A stretch of 64,000 nt of DNA from JAJTDS01 sp964202895 (GCA_964202895.1 CAXNJM010000001.1:868001-932000); one strand, 5' to 3'. Numbered from the stretch's first letter, positions 52,138-60,938 are shown. The notes: generated from the letters alone by a model not told the origin. Made by a program: numbers and translations.

Positions 52138-54501
52138 ATGTTTAAAACCATGTCTAAAAATAAGAATTCAATCAAAAAATCTTCATCCCCTAAAATGTCT
52201 CCTAAAAAAATTCCTAGCTCTAAAAAAACTGAGTCAAAAAATATATCTCAAAAAACCAACAAAGAGCTTGAAGCACTTCAGTTCCATCAAATGAATCAAC
52301 CAGGAAAAGTTGCAATGCATGCAACCAAACCCCTTAACACTCAAAGAGATTTATCCCTTGCCTATTCTCCCGGAGTGGCAGTTCCTTGTCTTGAAATTGT
52401 TAAAAATCCTGAGCTTGCTTATGATTATACCGCCAAAGGTAATTATGTTGCCGTTATATCCAACGGCACCGCGGTTCTTGGGCTTGGCGATCTTGGTGCA
52501 ATTGCTAGCAAACCAGTTATGGAAGGAAAATCAGTTTTATTTAAAAGATTTGCCGATATCGATTCCGTTGATATAGAAGTTGATACTAGAGATACCGAAG
52601 AATTTATCAATGCCGTTAAGTATCTTGGGCCAACTTGGGGCGGAATCAATCTTGAAGATATCAAAGCACCAGAATGCTTTATTATCGAAAGTCGTCTGCG
52701 AGAAATTATGAATATCCCCGTTTTTCACGATGATCAACACGGCACGGCGATTATCTCTGCCGCGGGAATCATAAACGCCCTTCATTTATCTGGCAAAAAA
52801 TTTTCACAAATTAAAGTGGTGGTAAATGGTGCAGGAGCCGCGGGAATTGCCTGCTTAGAGCTTTTAAAGGCAATGGGCTTACCAAACGAAAATGCCATTT
52901 TATGCGATACAAAAGGCACTATCTATAAAGGCAGAACAGAAGGGATGAACCAATGGAAAAGCGCTCATGCAGTCAACACTAAAGCTCGCACTCTAACTGA
53001 AGCAATGCAGGGGGCGGATGTTTTTCTCGGTCTTTCAGTTAAAGGAGCGGTTACCCCAGAAATGGTAAAGGCAATGGCTAAAAATCCGGTGATTTTTGCA
53101 ATGGCAAACCCTGATCCAGAAATTACTCCTGAAGAAGTACATAAAATCAGAAATGATGCTATAGTTGCAACTGGTAGAAGCGATTATGAAAATCAAGTTA
53201 ACAATGTTATGGGCTTCCCTTACATATTTCGCGGTGCCCTAGATGTCAGAGCTTCAACCATAAATGAAGAAATGAAAATAGCCGCCGCCAAAGCAATAGC
53301 AGAGCTAGCTAGAGAACATGTTCCTGCTGAGGTTATTAAGGCCTATGATGGTCGTCAAATGGCTTTTGGTCCTAAATACATAATACCAACTCCTTTTGAC
53401 CCTCGCCTTATCTATGTTGTGCCTATGGCAGTAGCAAGAGCAGCGGTTGAAAGCGGAGTAGCAAGAAAAAAAATTACCGACTGGGATGCCTATAAAAAAC
53501 AACTTCAAGCTAGAAGAGATCCTACAGTCAATAGTATGAGCTTTATTTTTGAAAAATTAGAAAAAAACCCAAAAAACATTATTTTTGCCGAGGGCGAACA
53601 AAGCGAAATCATTAGAGTCGCCTCAATGTGGAGAGATAACGGCTACGGTAAGCCAATATTAATTGGAAAAGAAAAGATAATTCTTGATAAAATGAAAGAA
53701 GCGAATATTAAAAAAGATGGTATCGAAATTTACAATGCCTCAATTTCACAGGAAAACAAAAAATACACCGATTATCTCTATAAAAAACTACAAAGAAACG
53801 GAGTTTTAAGGTCTGATTGCGAAAGAATTATTAAGCGTGACCGTAATATTTTTGCAGCTTCAATGCTTGCTTGTGGTTACGGCGATGCATTAGTTACAGG
53901 ACTTACTCGCGGTTATAGTAAATCTCTCAACGATATCTGGCAAGTAATAAAAAATAAAAAAGATCACATAGTCCAAGGAATATCAATGATTATATCTCAT
54001 GGAAAAACCATTTTCATTGCAGATACAGCCTGTTCAGAACTTTCTTCATCGGAACATTTAGTTGAAATTGCTATTCAAACCGCCAATAAAGTTAAGGAAA
54101 TTGGATTTGAGCCAAGAGTAGCATTTTTATCATTCTCAAATTTTGGAAGTGCATTAAAGCAGGAATCTCAAAGAATTAAAAAAGCTGTAGAATTACTAGA
54201 TAAAATCAAGGTTGATTTTGAATATGACGGAGAAATGACGGCCGATGTCGCCCTTAACCCCGACAAAATGGCACATTATCCATTCTGTCGCCTAAAAGGC
54301 CCTGCTAATATCCTTATTTGCCCAGGGTTACATTCAGCAAGCATAGCCACTAAACTTTTACAAGAATTGGGAAGCTGTTCAGTTATTGGGCCAATACTTG
54401 ATGGCTTTGAAAAATCTGTTCAAATCGTTACTATGCAATCATCAATTAACGAAATTCTCAACATGGCCGCAATCGCTGGGGCCTTCTCTAAAAAGAGCTA
54501 G
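52138..54501 (+). CDS. maeB: NADP-dependent malic enzyme with phosphotransacetylase-like domain
   Basis: A 787-residue MaeB-type malic enzyme decarboxylating malate to pyruvate. A basic Ser/Lys-rich lead (residues 1-40) precedes the catalytic part: AYSPGVAVPCLEI, NGTAVLGLGDLGA, the metal and substrate loop VFHDDQHGTAIIS and the NAD(P) site VNGAGAAGIACLELL. From about residue 455 the sequence becomes a phosphotransacetylase-like domain (IIFAEGEQSEIIRVA onward), which regulates MaeB enzymes through acetyl-CoA. In Rickettsiales such an enzyme feeds pyruvate from host malate. A strong hairpin follows the stop. Confidence 0.93.
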   Translation: MFKTMSKNKNSIKKSSSPKMSPKKIPSSKKTESKNISQKTNKELEALQFHQMNQPGKVAMHATKPLNTQRDLSLAYSPGVAVPCLEIVKNPELAYDYTAKGNYVAVISNGTAVLGLGDLGAIASKPVMEGKSVLFKRFADIDSVDIEVDTRDTEEFINAVKYLGPTWGGINLEDIKAPECFIIESRLREIMNIPVFHDDQHGTAIISAAGIINALHLSGKKFSQIKVVVNGAGAAGIACLELLKAMGLPNENAILCDTKGTIYKGRTEGMNQWKSAHAVNTKARTLTEAMQGADVFLGLSVKGAVTPEMVKAMAKNPVIFAMANPDPEITPEEVHKIRNDAIVATGRSDYENQVNNVMGFPYIFRGALDVRASTINEEMKIAAAKAIAELAREHVPAEVIKAYDGRQMAFGPKYIIPTPFDPRLIYVVPMAVARAAVESGVARKKITDWDAYKKQLQARRDPTVNSMSFIFEKLEKNPKNIIFAEGEQSEIIRVASMWRDNGYGKPILIGKEKIILDKMKEANIKKDGIEIYNASISQENKKYTDYLYKKLQRNGVLRSDCERIIKRDRNIFAASMLACGYGDALVTGLTRGYSKSLNDIWQVIKNKKDHIVQGISMIISHGKTIFIADTACSELSSSEHLVEIAIQTANKVKEIGFEPRVAFLSFSNFGSALKQESQRIKKAVELLDKIKVDFEYDGEMTADVALNPDKMAHYPFCRLKGPANILICPGLHSASIATKLLQELGSCSVIGPILDGFEKSVQIVTMQSSINEILNMAAIAGAFSKKS

Positions 54502-54507
54502 AACAAA

Positions 54508-54543
54508 TTTACAACAATACTCTTTTTAGAGCATTGTTGTAAA
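54508..54543 (+). terminator. Perfect hairpin after maeB
   Basis: TTTACAACAAT at 54508-54518 pairs exactly with ATTGTTGTAAA at 54533-54543, and the loop itself holds a CTCT/AGAG stem. It starts 6 bp after the stop codon. No clean T run follows, so it may be a processing or stabilising hairpin as well as a terminator. Confidence 0.6.
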
Positions 54544-54593
54544 TACACTCTTCTCATAATATTATTATCGCTTTATAGTCCCCCCTTTTAAGA

Positions 54594-55210
54594 TTAAGCT
54601 ATATTACTCTGGGAGGCTTCAGTCTCACTAATAATTTTCTTGATTAAGTCAAATATTGGTTCAAAATTTTCGAAATCTTCTTCTGCGAAATCCTTTGTGC
54701 TCTCGGCAAACTTACTTTTCTTGTCTGTATCTTTCTGTAATAACCTGAACTTTACCACCACCAACTAGATCTCTATCTTTCAATAAATCTTTGATTTTTT
54801 TGTCAGGAAATAAATACTCAATGCACACTTCGCTATCTTTACCGTTTTTTCCACTCATAGCAAGACTTGCTCTGATTTCTGGAATAGGCAATAAGAATAG
54901 AAATCCATTTTCTTTTTTATTCTTTAAGCACAATCCTTTCTTAATATCCAGCTCTAGTCCAATATTCTGATTTTTTATCTGTTTCTTATTCTTAATCGTC
55001 TCATATGCCTCATAAGCATCATCATATCCAACATACCAATAAATATTTGCTACTATTGTTGCGAAAAATATCACCTCTCATATATGTATTTTTAATAAAG
55101 TGCATATCAAAAGAATTTTGTATTGCAAACTGCTTTTCTTGTTTTTCATAAAGCGCTTTCCAAGCATTCTCTAATATAAATTTATAAATAATTAAATTTC
55201 TATAACTCAA
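54594..55210 (-). pseudogene. Broken gene for a ~204-residue hypothetical protein (two frameshifts)
   Basis: Three minus-strand frames join into one gene. It starts at 55210 (MSYRNLIIYKFILENAWKAL). An extra T in the T5 run at about 55061-55065 must be removed to join GDIF with ATIVANIYWYVGYDDAYEAY. An extra A in the AAA of ACAGAAAGAT at about 54734-54737 must be removed to join VQVITE with DTDKKSKFAESTKDF, ending at the TAA at 54594. The corrected product has one hydrophobic segment (FATIVANIYWYVGY) and a charged C-terminus; no family is recognised. Both changes are in short homopolymers, so sequencing error is possible, but the accessory context favours decay. Confidence 0.5.
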
Positions 55211-55337
55211 TTTTGTTTGAGGCTTTAATTAGAGCAAGCAGGATTAGTAGGTTTTTGCTTTTTCTTCTTGAAAGGCAGTAAAGATTGTTTATTAGGAAAG
55301 TTTTATAAGGCTAATATCTATTAAAATCAAGTTTTTT

Positions 55338-55417
55338 GATATAATTTTGGCAATAAGGGGTTGAAACCCCTTGTCCTTTATGATTGGGAAAATAAATTCA
55401 CCACAAGGGGGGCTGAA
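55338..55417. repeat. G-rich hairpin repeat, left copy
   Basis: Contains GATATAATT, a perfect hairpin AAGGGGTT-GA-AACCCCTT (55355-55372), and CCACAAGGGGGGCTGAA (55401-55417). The same elements, rearranged, occur at 58020-58083. The rest of the 273-bp gap between the broken gene and the GNAT gene shows nothing else. Confidence 0.5.
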
Positions 55418-55483
55418 GGAGAGGAAATCGAACGTAACTTCAATATAAGGAAAGCTGAGGCACCTTAAAATTAGTTATTAATT

Positions 55484-56041
55484 TTATTTTACTAAGATAT
55501 ATAAATAAACGCCACACAAATAACCGTCACCAGCAATATCTCCAATAGACTTAAAGCCGAGAGATTGATGAAAAGCCATAGAAGCCTCATTCTTAATTGG
55601 AGAATGCACAATTCTACAAACAATATAATCATAACCCATTTTCTTTACCTCACTAAACATTGAGAGCACTAAATTTTTACCAATATTTTTACTATTAGGT
55701 TTTTTGGCAATCTGACTATAATAAAAAACTTTATCATCTTCATAATTTAAGCCCTTTGATTCAAATAAAGAAAAAACTTGTTGCTGAAAATCGACTTCAG
55801 TTTTCATAATATCAAAGCCTATTAAATAACCAAAAACCGCCTCCTCTTTTTTTAGAACAACGGCTAAAGATTTTGATTTATCGTCGATTATATTTTTTAA
55901 ATCAATCTCACTAAGTTCAGCCACTAAAAACCCCGACTTACCAGCATCGGCATCGAGATTGTTTTTTAACAAGTTAGCATGATTTATTGCAATAACATCT
56001 ACAATATCACAATATTCGGCATTAAATATTTCATTAGGCAT
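55484..56041 (-). CDS. GNAT family N-acetyltransferase
   Basis: A 185-residue acetyl-CoA-dependent acyltransferase. The central beta strands (KSLAVVLKKEEAVFGYLIGF), the acetyl-CoA loop region (FYYSQIAKKPNSKNIGKNLV, where Gln/Arg-Gly usually reads NIGKN) and the final strand with SMAFHQSLGFKSIGDI are visible. The substrate (small molecule or protein N-terminus) cannot be deduced. The gene is intact amid decayed neighbours, 90 bp upstream in reading direction of a 66-bp tandem repeat. Confidence 0.7.
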   Translation of the reverse strand: MPNEIFNAEYCDIVDVIAINHANLLKNNLDADAGKSGFLVAELSEIDLKNIIDDKSKSLAVVLKKEEAVFGYLIGFDIMKTEVDFQQQVFSLFESKGLNYEDDKVFYYSQIAKKPNSKNIGKNLVLSMFSEVKKMGYDYIVCRIVHSPIKNEASMAFHQSLGFKSIGDIAGDGYLCGVYLYILVK

Positions 56042-56132
56042 AAATTTATAAATTGGAGTTAAATATCTGCAAAATAAAATCTAAAAATACGGAGCATTAG
56101 ATTAAATGCAAGATTATTATACTCGAAATTTT

Positions 56133-56330
56133 AACCTAGATAGATATTTGATTTTACTAGCTTCTTGATATTTTCGTTTATCTTTTGTTTATCTTTTTAA
56201 CCTAGATAGATATTTGATTTTACTAGCTTCTTGATATTTTCGTTTATCTTTTGTTTATCTTTTTAACCTAGATAGATATTTGATTTTACTAGCTTCTTGA
56301 TATTTTCGTTTATCTTTTGTTTATCTTTTG
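56133..56330. repeat. 66-bp tandem repeat, three copies
   Basis: A 66-bp unit beginning AACCTAGATAGATATTTG repeats three times without gaps (56133, 56199, 56265) with no differences seen. On the minus strand each unit can be read as DKQKINENIKKLVKSNIYLG then stop. Because 66 is a multiple of three, the array is a triplication of the 3' end of the AlbA_2-domain gene, stop codon included. The copy next to the gene also has an 11-bp duplication (TGTTTATCTTT). Confidence 0.9.
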
Positions 56331-58004
56331 TTTATCTTTTTCATTAATATTATCATAAAGCCTCCAAATTGGCTTTGCTCTAGTGCCTTCATTATAGATA
56401 GTGCCATCTTTATGCAATTTTATAATAAGTTTAGCAATTTTTCTTATTTTTTGATCTTCGGTTAAAATTTCACTTAAAGCGCTTTTGAGCAAGTCGTCAA
56501 TATCTTTACGAGTAGCTTTTTTATATTGAGAAATATAACCAGTAATCAATTTGGTATAATGAACATCGTTTTGGCGACGATTTCTAACATACTCAGCTTT
56601 TTTATCTGCAACTCCAGCTAATATTGCTGAAACATAAAAATTTGGCTTTCTTCCTTCTATCATTTTTTTTCTTTTAAGACTAGCAATTGCTTCTTTTGAT
56701 AAATGCAATTTTTTTTGTACACGATCAAGAGCAAAAATGTCATTAAAAGATAGATCGGTTTTTTCCATCAACATTTCGCTATATGCAGGATCGATAGCAT
56801 CTCCGTATACAACCATCTTAACACTGTTGACATTAGATAAATCATAATCGGGAAGCGGAAAATATCTTTTTGCTTGAGTTTTATTAATATCATAAATTCC
56901 GAAACCCATTTTATCTATCATATTTAATGTAAACATAGCCTCTACAAGAAAAACATTTCTATATCTTCGCGGAGTCTTTTCGTGACAAATATAATCTTCT
57001 GGAACACCTTCGAAAAAACTACCCTCATTCTCAAAAATTAATCTATCAAGCCTCTCAATAACATTAATCCTGCCATTTCTAGTGTAATCTTAATGAGCTA
57101 TACAGTTATGCAATGCTTCAAGAACAACTTTTGTATCGTATTTCGATGTTTCGTATGGAATTAATTGATTATGTGGCAAAAGACGAATTTGAATATTGCG
57201 AATTTTTTGATAAATTGCAGTAGTATTAAGTAAAAAAGGTGGACTAAAATGCTCATAAGCTCTTTCCTGACCTTCAAGTTTCCAAGTAATTTGAGCTGGA
57301 TGAGGTGAAATTTTAACAGATGATTCTGCTTTTCCTAGCAATAAAATTGCGGTTCTGGTAATTCTTCTATCAATAGTTATCTTTGCCCTATCAAGAAAAA
57401 CTTCCGGACTCCAACTAGTTATTTCCTCTAATGAAAAACGATTGGCATTCTTATGATAAAATAAGTTACGAGCCTTTTCTATGGCTACCTTATCTAAATC
57501 TGTAATTGTTGCATTTTCAACAATTTGTGCCGACCAGTCCGCCAAAGTTTGCTTACGAATTTTATCCAGCTTGTCTAAATGAAGTGCTGTTAAGCTTTCT
57601 CCAGACCTCGAATGATAGTACCCATTCCATGAAATTGGCATCCCTCTAGGTGCAGCAGGAATTTCAAACAAAATAACTCGCCCATTATTTTCTGTAAAAT
57701 ATTCGTAAATATTACGAAAAGTAGTATTTGGCTCTGTGCCATTTGAAATGTGAACCTTTATACCCTCCAATATCTTGCCTTTGTAAAAATCAGTTGTAGT
57801 AATTTTACGATTTTTATTATTAACCCCAAAGACTAGCCAAGCTATTTCAACATCTCGTAAGTTTGCTTCATTTGCCAAGGCAGAAAAATATTTGCCAATT
57901 TCTTTGAAAGAATAACCATCATTAACTTCTTTAAATTCCACTACTGCATTTTCCCAAGTAGCTATTAATTTTTCTAAAAGTGTTTTTAATTTTTCTTTAT
58001 TCAT
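56310..58004 (-). pseudogene. AlbA_2 (Schlafen AAA_4)-domain ATP-binding protein split by a nonsense codon
   Basis: A 564-codon gene starting at the ATG at 58002-58004 with a single in-frame TAA at 57090-57092. Before the stop, the product has an AlbA_2 domain (AVVEFKEVNDGYSFKEIGKYFSA, FEIPAAPRG, YYHSRSGES) and a start of the helicase-like ATPase region (VLEALHNCIAH). In the same frame directly after the TAA it continues DYTRNGRINVIERLDRLIFEN and onward to a winged-helix-like end. Relatives read HxDY at this point, so the TAA probably arose from CAA (Gln). The C-terminus is further altered by an 11-bp duplication in the 66-bp repeat. Related proteins are thought to be transcription regulators or defence-associated. 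Confidence 0.75.
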
Positions 58005-58323
58005 TGTAAATTTTGCTTTGATATAATTAGTCTACCCACAAGGGGGGAGCTGAACAATGCAACAAAGGAGCTTGAACCCCTTGCGAATAAGCCATAAGAA
58101 ATCATTAACATAAAGAGTTAAAGCTCTTTTTTATTGCGGAATGTAGAAAAATCTAATATCTATTAATTTTACAATCATTACCTATAATTCTGCAAGATAA
58201 TATTTATAGAATTAGATATTGAAAAAAATATTTTACCACCCCCCAAAAATTAAAATTATTGACTCTTCAAACATTTATCTAAGTAGTATTTTAAGCTTCT
58301 ACAGCCGTTAAATTAATCGCCAA
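58005..58323. other. Gene-free spacer with repeat
   Basis: This spacer between the AlbA_2 gene start and gcvPA holds the right copy of the G-rich repeat (58020-58083) and the promoter region of the AlbA_2 gene. No further gene, tRNA or strong terminator is seen. Confidence 0.5.
58020..58083. repeat. G-rich hairpin repeat, right copy
   Basis: Begins GATATAATT, then CCCACAAGGGGGGAGCTGAA (58035-58054) and TTGAACCCCTTG (58072-58083). CAAGGGG and CCCCTTG can pair as arms of a hairpin, with AGCT/AGCT inside. It shares these blocks with 55338-55417. The two copies bracket the GNAT and AlbA_2 genes. Confidence 0.5.
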
Positions 58324-59607
58324 CTACGATAATATTCTTTTTAAGGATGATGACAGTTTGTTCATATCTTCGTCGCTAGTTAGTTCGGTAATTGCAATAA
58401 TCATTTTATTTCCAACTGCTAAGCCTCCAATAATATTTTCTTCTAATAGCTTTTTATTAACTATTTGTGCTTCAATATTAAATTCAACCGTAAATTCATT
58501 AAAGAAACTACTATTTAAAATTTTTATACCGCTAATATTTTCAAGCATTTCAACCATTTTACAGGCCTTATAATGATTAATTAAAGCAAGTTTTTTAAAA
58601 CCTATTTCTCCTAATAAAGATGAATGAATTGTAAATGCAGTAGCACATAAACCTTGGTTTGAACAAATATTTGATGTTGCTTTTTCTCTTCTAATGTGCT
58701 GTTCTCTAGCATTTAAAGTTAAAACATAGCCTTCCTTTCCTTCGGCATCAATAGTTTTTCCGCAAATTCTACCCGGCATTTGTCTAACGAATTCTTTTTT
58801 TGATGCAAAAAAACCAAGCAATGGACCACCAAAATTTAACCCCACTCCAATTGAAGAAGCCTCTCCAACCACTATATCAGCTTGTGATGGCGGATTAATT
58901 AAGCCAAGTGCTAATATTTCGTTAACAACGACGATCATTAAAGCACCGATTTCATCACATTTTTTTCTAACTTCATCTAAATCAACTATTTCTCCATAAA
59001 AATTAGGATATTGCACCACAATTGCAGAACAAGATTCGTCAGCCCCATTAATATCAACTAATTGAGAATTAGATAGCTCTAAATATGTTTTAGTAACCTC
59101 AATATAATCTGGATTAATATCTCCAAATAAAACTATTTTTCTTTTTTGATTTTTAATTCTTAATGCCATCAAACAAGCTTCTGCCATTGCAGTTGCTCCA
59201 TCATACATTGAAGCATTGGCAATTTGCATTCCAGTCAACAATGAAATTATACTTTGAAACTGAAAAACAGTAGCAAGGGTTCCTTGTGATATTTCTGGTT
59301 GATATGGAGTATATGAAGTTAAAAATTCTGATCTTTGAATTATGTGGTCAACTGTTGCAGGAATATGATGTCTATAGCAACCAACACCAAGGAAAAAGGC
59401 ACCACTTCCAGCATAACGATTTTTATTCGCAAGGCTTTTTAAATAATTTTCAACCTCGATTTCTCCTAAATGATTGGATAAATTTTCAATTGGTTTTTTT
59501 AACAAAAATTCTTGCGGAACAGCATCAAATAAATCATTAACACTATTAACTCCGATTTCAGCAAGCATTGCTTTTCTATCTTGTTCTGTTAAGGCTAGGT
59601 ATCTCAT
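58324..59607 (-). CDS. gcvPA: Glycine dehydrogenase (decarboxylating) subunit 1
   Basis: A 427-residue N-terminal half of the split P-protein in the glycine cleavage system. With GcvPB it decarboxylates glycine and passes the aminomethyl group to GcvH. Blocks are MRYLALTEQDRKAMLAEIGV, FLGVGCYRHHIPATVDHII, TPYQPEISQGTL, ASMYDGATAMAEA, and GGPLLGFFASKKEFVRQMPG. The PLP lysine is in subunit 2, so this subunit alone is inactive; gcvPB, gcvT and gcvH are not in the window. It is 25 bp downstream of gatC, probably in one operon. Confidence 0.93.
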   Translation of the reverse strand: MRYLALTEQDRKAMLAEIGVNSVNDLFDAVPQEFLLKKPIENLSNHLGEIEVENYLKSLANKNRYAGSGAFFLGVGCYRHHIPATVDHIIQRSEFLTSYTPYQPEISQGTLATVFQFQSIISLLTGMQIANASMYDGATAMAEACLMALRIKNQKRKIVLFGDINPDYIEVTKTYLELSNSQLVDINGADESCSAIVVQYPNFYGEIVDLDEVRKKCDEIGALMIVVVNEILALGLINPPSQADIVVGEASSIGVGLNFGGPLLGFFASKKEFVRQMPGRICGKTIDAEGKEGYVLTLNAREQHIRREKATSNICSNQGLCATAFTIHSSLLGEIGFKKLALINHYKACKMVEMLENISGIKILNSSFFNEFTVEFNIEAQIVNKKLLEENIIGGLAVGNKMIIAITELTSDEDMNKLSSSLKRILS

Positions 59608-59632
59608 AGTTTATAATTATTATTTTAATATT

Positions 59633-59920
59633 TTATTCTATAACTTTAGGAACAGCAAAATAACCAAAAATATTCTTCTTTGAGTTACTTAAAACTTGCT
59701 CTACTATATCTCCATCAGATATTTTATCTTCATTTATTCTTAAATGAATTTCATTGACATTAGTTAATTCTTTAACATTATTGGTATCAATTTCATTGAG
59801 TTGTTCAACCCATTTTATAATTTCACCAACTTGTTTTGTAAACTGCTTTTGCTCTTCTTCAGTAATTGCAATTTTTGCTAATTTAGCAATTTTTTTAATA
59901 TCTTTTTCAGTAATTGACAT
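59633..59920 (-). CDS. gatC: Aspartyl/glutamyl-tRNA amidotransferase subunit C
   Basis: A 95-residue GatC, which links GatA and GatB in the amidotransferase that corrects Glu-tRNA-Gln and Asp-tRNA-Asn. The sequence begins MSITEKDIKKIAKLAKIAIT and includes IIKWVEQLNEIDTNNVKEL, both characteristic. gatA and gatB are usually next, but here gcvPA follows. The start is only 8 bp from the divergent ruvX start, so their promoters must overlap with the other gene's coding region. Confidence 0.92.
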   Translation of the reverse strand: MSITEKDIKKIAKLAKIAITEEEQKQFTKQVGEIIKWVEQLNEIDTNNVKELTNVNEIHLRINEDKISDGDIVEQVLSNSKKNIFGYFAVPKVIE

Positions 59921-59928
59921 AATAAAAA

Positions 59929-60432
59929 ATGATTATTGAACTTTACAGCAATAATAATCAACAAACTAATAATTTTGCAAGCGATTATTTAAAAAAAAAT
60001 CACTTTGGTAAAATAATTTCATTAGATGTTGGTAAAAAAAGAATTGGAATTGCTGTTTGCGATGAAAATCGTTTAATCTGCACTCCAAAATTAATTATAA
60101 ATCGTTTCAGCAACCTACAAGATATTGCTTCAATAAAAAATATTATCGATAACGAAAAAATATCTTTTATGATTGTTGGAATACCATTAAATCATGATAA
60201 AAATAATCATGATATTGAAAATGAAATGTCAAATTTTATTAAAAATTTTGTTAAAAAAATTGATGATTATTTTGAAAATTCATTTATTATATTCTTAATT
60301 GATGAAAGTTTTTCTAGTTTTGAAGCAAGAAGAATTATAAAAAACAATAAAAATAAAACAAGAAAATTTTACGACGATATATCTGCAAGTATTATATTAG
60401 AAGGGTTCATTAGGCAATATCTTAATTTCTAA
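59929..60432 (+). CDS. ruvX: Holliday junction resolvase-like RuvX (YqgF)
   Basis: A 167-residue RNase H-fold protein of the YqgF family, implicated in Holliday-junction resolution and in 16S rRNA 5' maturation. The metal sites are ISLDVGKKRIGIAVCDENRL, IVGIPLNHD and LIDESFSSFEARRI, where most relatives have DERLST. The N-terminal 25 residues (YSNNNQQTNNF) are longer than usual, so a later start is possible. Because gatC begins 8 bp upstream on the other strand, a start further in would leave room for a promoter. Its 3' end overlaps bolA by 36 bp, convergently. Confidence 0.85.
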   Translation: MIIELYSNNNQQTNNFASDYLKKNHFGKIISLDVGKKRIGIAVCDENRLICTPKLIINRFSNLQDIASIKNIIDNEKISFMIVGIPLNHDKNNHDIENEMSNFIKNFVKKIDDYFENSFIIFLIDESFSSFEARRIIKNNKNKTRKFYDDISASIILEGFIRQYLNF

Positions 60433-60663
60433 AGCATGCATTCCTAATAAAAATTCGTCCTTCAAAAGTTTATTAATATATCGATGAATATTAATTTTAT
60501 TCATTAAATTAAATTTACTTGCATATAACACAACTTTAAAATGTGTTTCATTTTTACTTTCATCGAAACCAGAATGTCCTTTATGTAGATATGAATTATC
60601 AATTACATCGAAATATTCTGGATTAATATCTATTTTTATTTTATCGATTATTTTTTGTCTCAT
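60397..60663 (-). CDS. bolA: BolA family protein
   Basis: An 88-residue BolA-type protein. These work with monothiol glutaredoxins in iron-sulfur and iron regulation. Marks are FDVIDNSYLHKGHSGF (the His ligand region), ETHFKVVLYASKF and IHRYINKLLKDEFLLGMHAL. Length is typical of the short alphaproteobacterial BolA. Its start is at the edge of the probable replication origin, and it overlaps the ruvX 3' end. Confidence 0.88.
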   Translation of the reverse strand: MRQKIIDKIKIDINPEYFDVIDNSYLHKGHSGFDESKNETHFKVVLYASKFNLMNKINIHRYINKLLKDEFLLGMHALEIKILPNEPF

Positions 60664-60686
60664 AAATATTAGATGTTATAAAGTTG

Positions 60687-60701
60687 TTAATAAATAGTTA
60701 A
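60687..60701. promoter_or_regulatory. CtrA-type binding site 1
   Basis: A perfect TTAA-N7-TTAA match (TTAATAAATAGTTAA) inside the probable origin, overlapping one TGTTAATAA box at 60685-60693. In Caulobacter, CtrA bound at such sites blocks initiation by DnaA. Confidence 0.65.
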
Positions 60702-60860
60702 TAACTATAAAATTATCAACAATTTGATTGAATTCACAAATGTTATTCATTTTAATAACATTTTATTAACATCATTATCAACAATGTTAATAAATTTAAA
60801 AAAGAATGTTAATAATTTTATAAACCTTATTATTAAAAAACAAAAATCAATAATATAATG

Positions 60861-60875
60861 TTAATAACTTGTTAA
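60861..60875. promoter_or_regulatory. CtrA-type binding site 2
   Basis: A second perfect TTAA-N7-TTAA match (TTAATAACTTGTTAA), again overlapping a TGTTAATAA box (60859-60867), 64 bp upstream of hemE. It could repress hemE transcription and/or origin firing. Confidence 0.6.
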
Positions 60876-60938
60876 TATTATTGTTAAAAAGATAATTTAT
60901 CAACATTTCAACAACTATAAATAATAAATATATAATAA

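Larger units (their letters stand above)
60664..60938. other. Probable chromosomal replication origin (oriC)
   Basis: A 275-bp gene-free, extremely AT-rich region between bolA and hemE. It contains TTATCAACA at 60713, 60775 and 60897, and TTATTAACA or its complement TGTTAATAA at 60685, 60763, 60785, 60807 and 60859. These nine-mers differ by one or two bases from the DnaA box TTATCCACA. Two perfect TTAA-N7-TTAA CtrA-type sites are embedded. In Caulobacter and Rickettsia prowazekii the origin also lies beside hemE and carries CtrA sites. parS and parA follow within 1.1 kb, as expected near an origin. Confidence 0.82.

Noticed and set aside
56133..56330. CRISPR array
   Set aside because: The 66-bp units are identical and contiguous, without variable spacers, and no cas genes are near.
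57090..57092. Recoded stop (readthrough) in the AlbA_2 gene
   Set aside because: TAA is the least leaky stop, no recoding context is visible, and TAA is used as an ordinary stop throughout the window.
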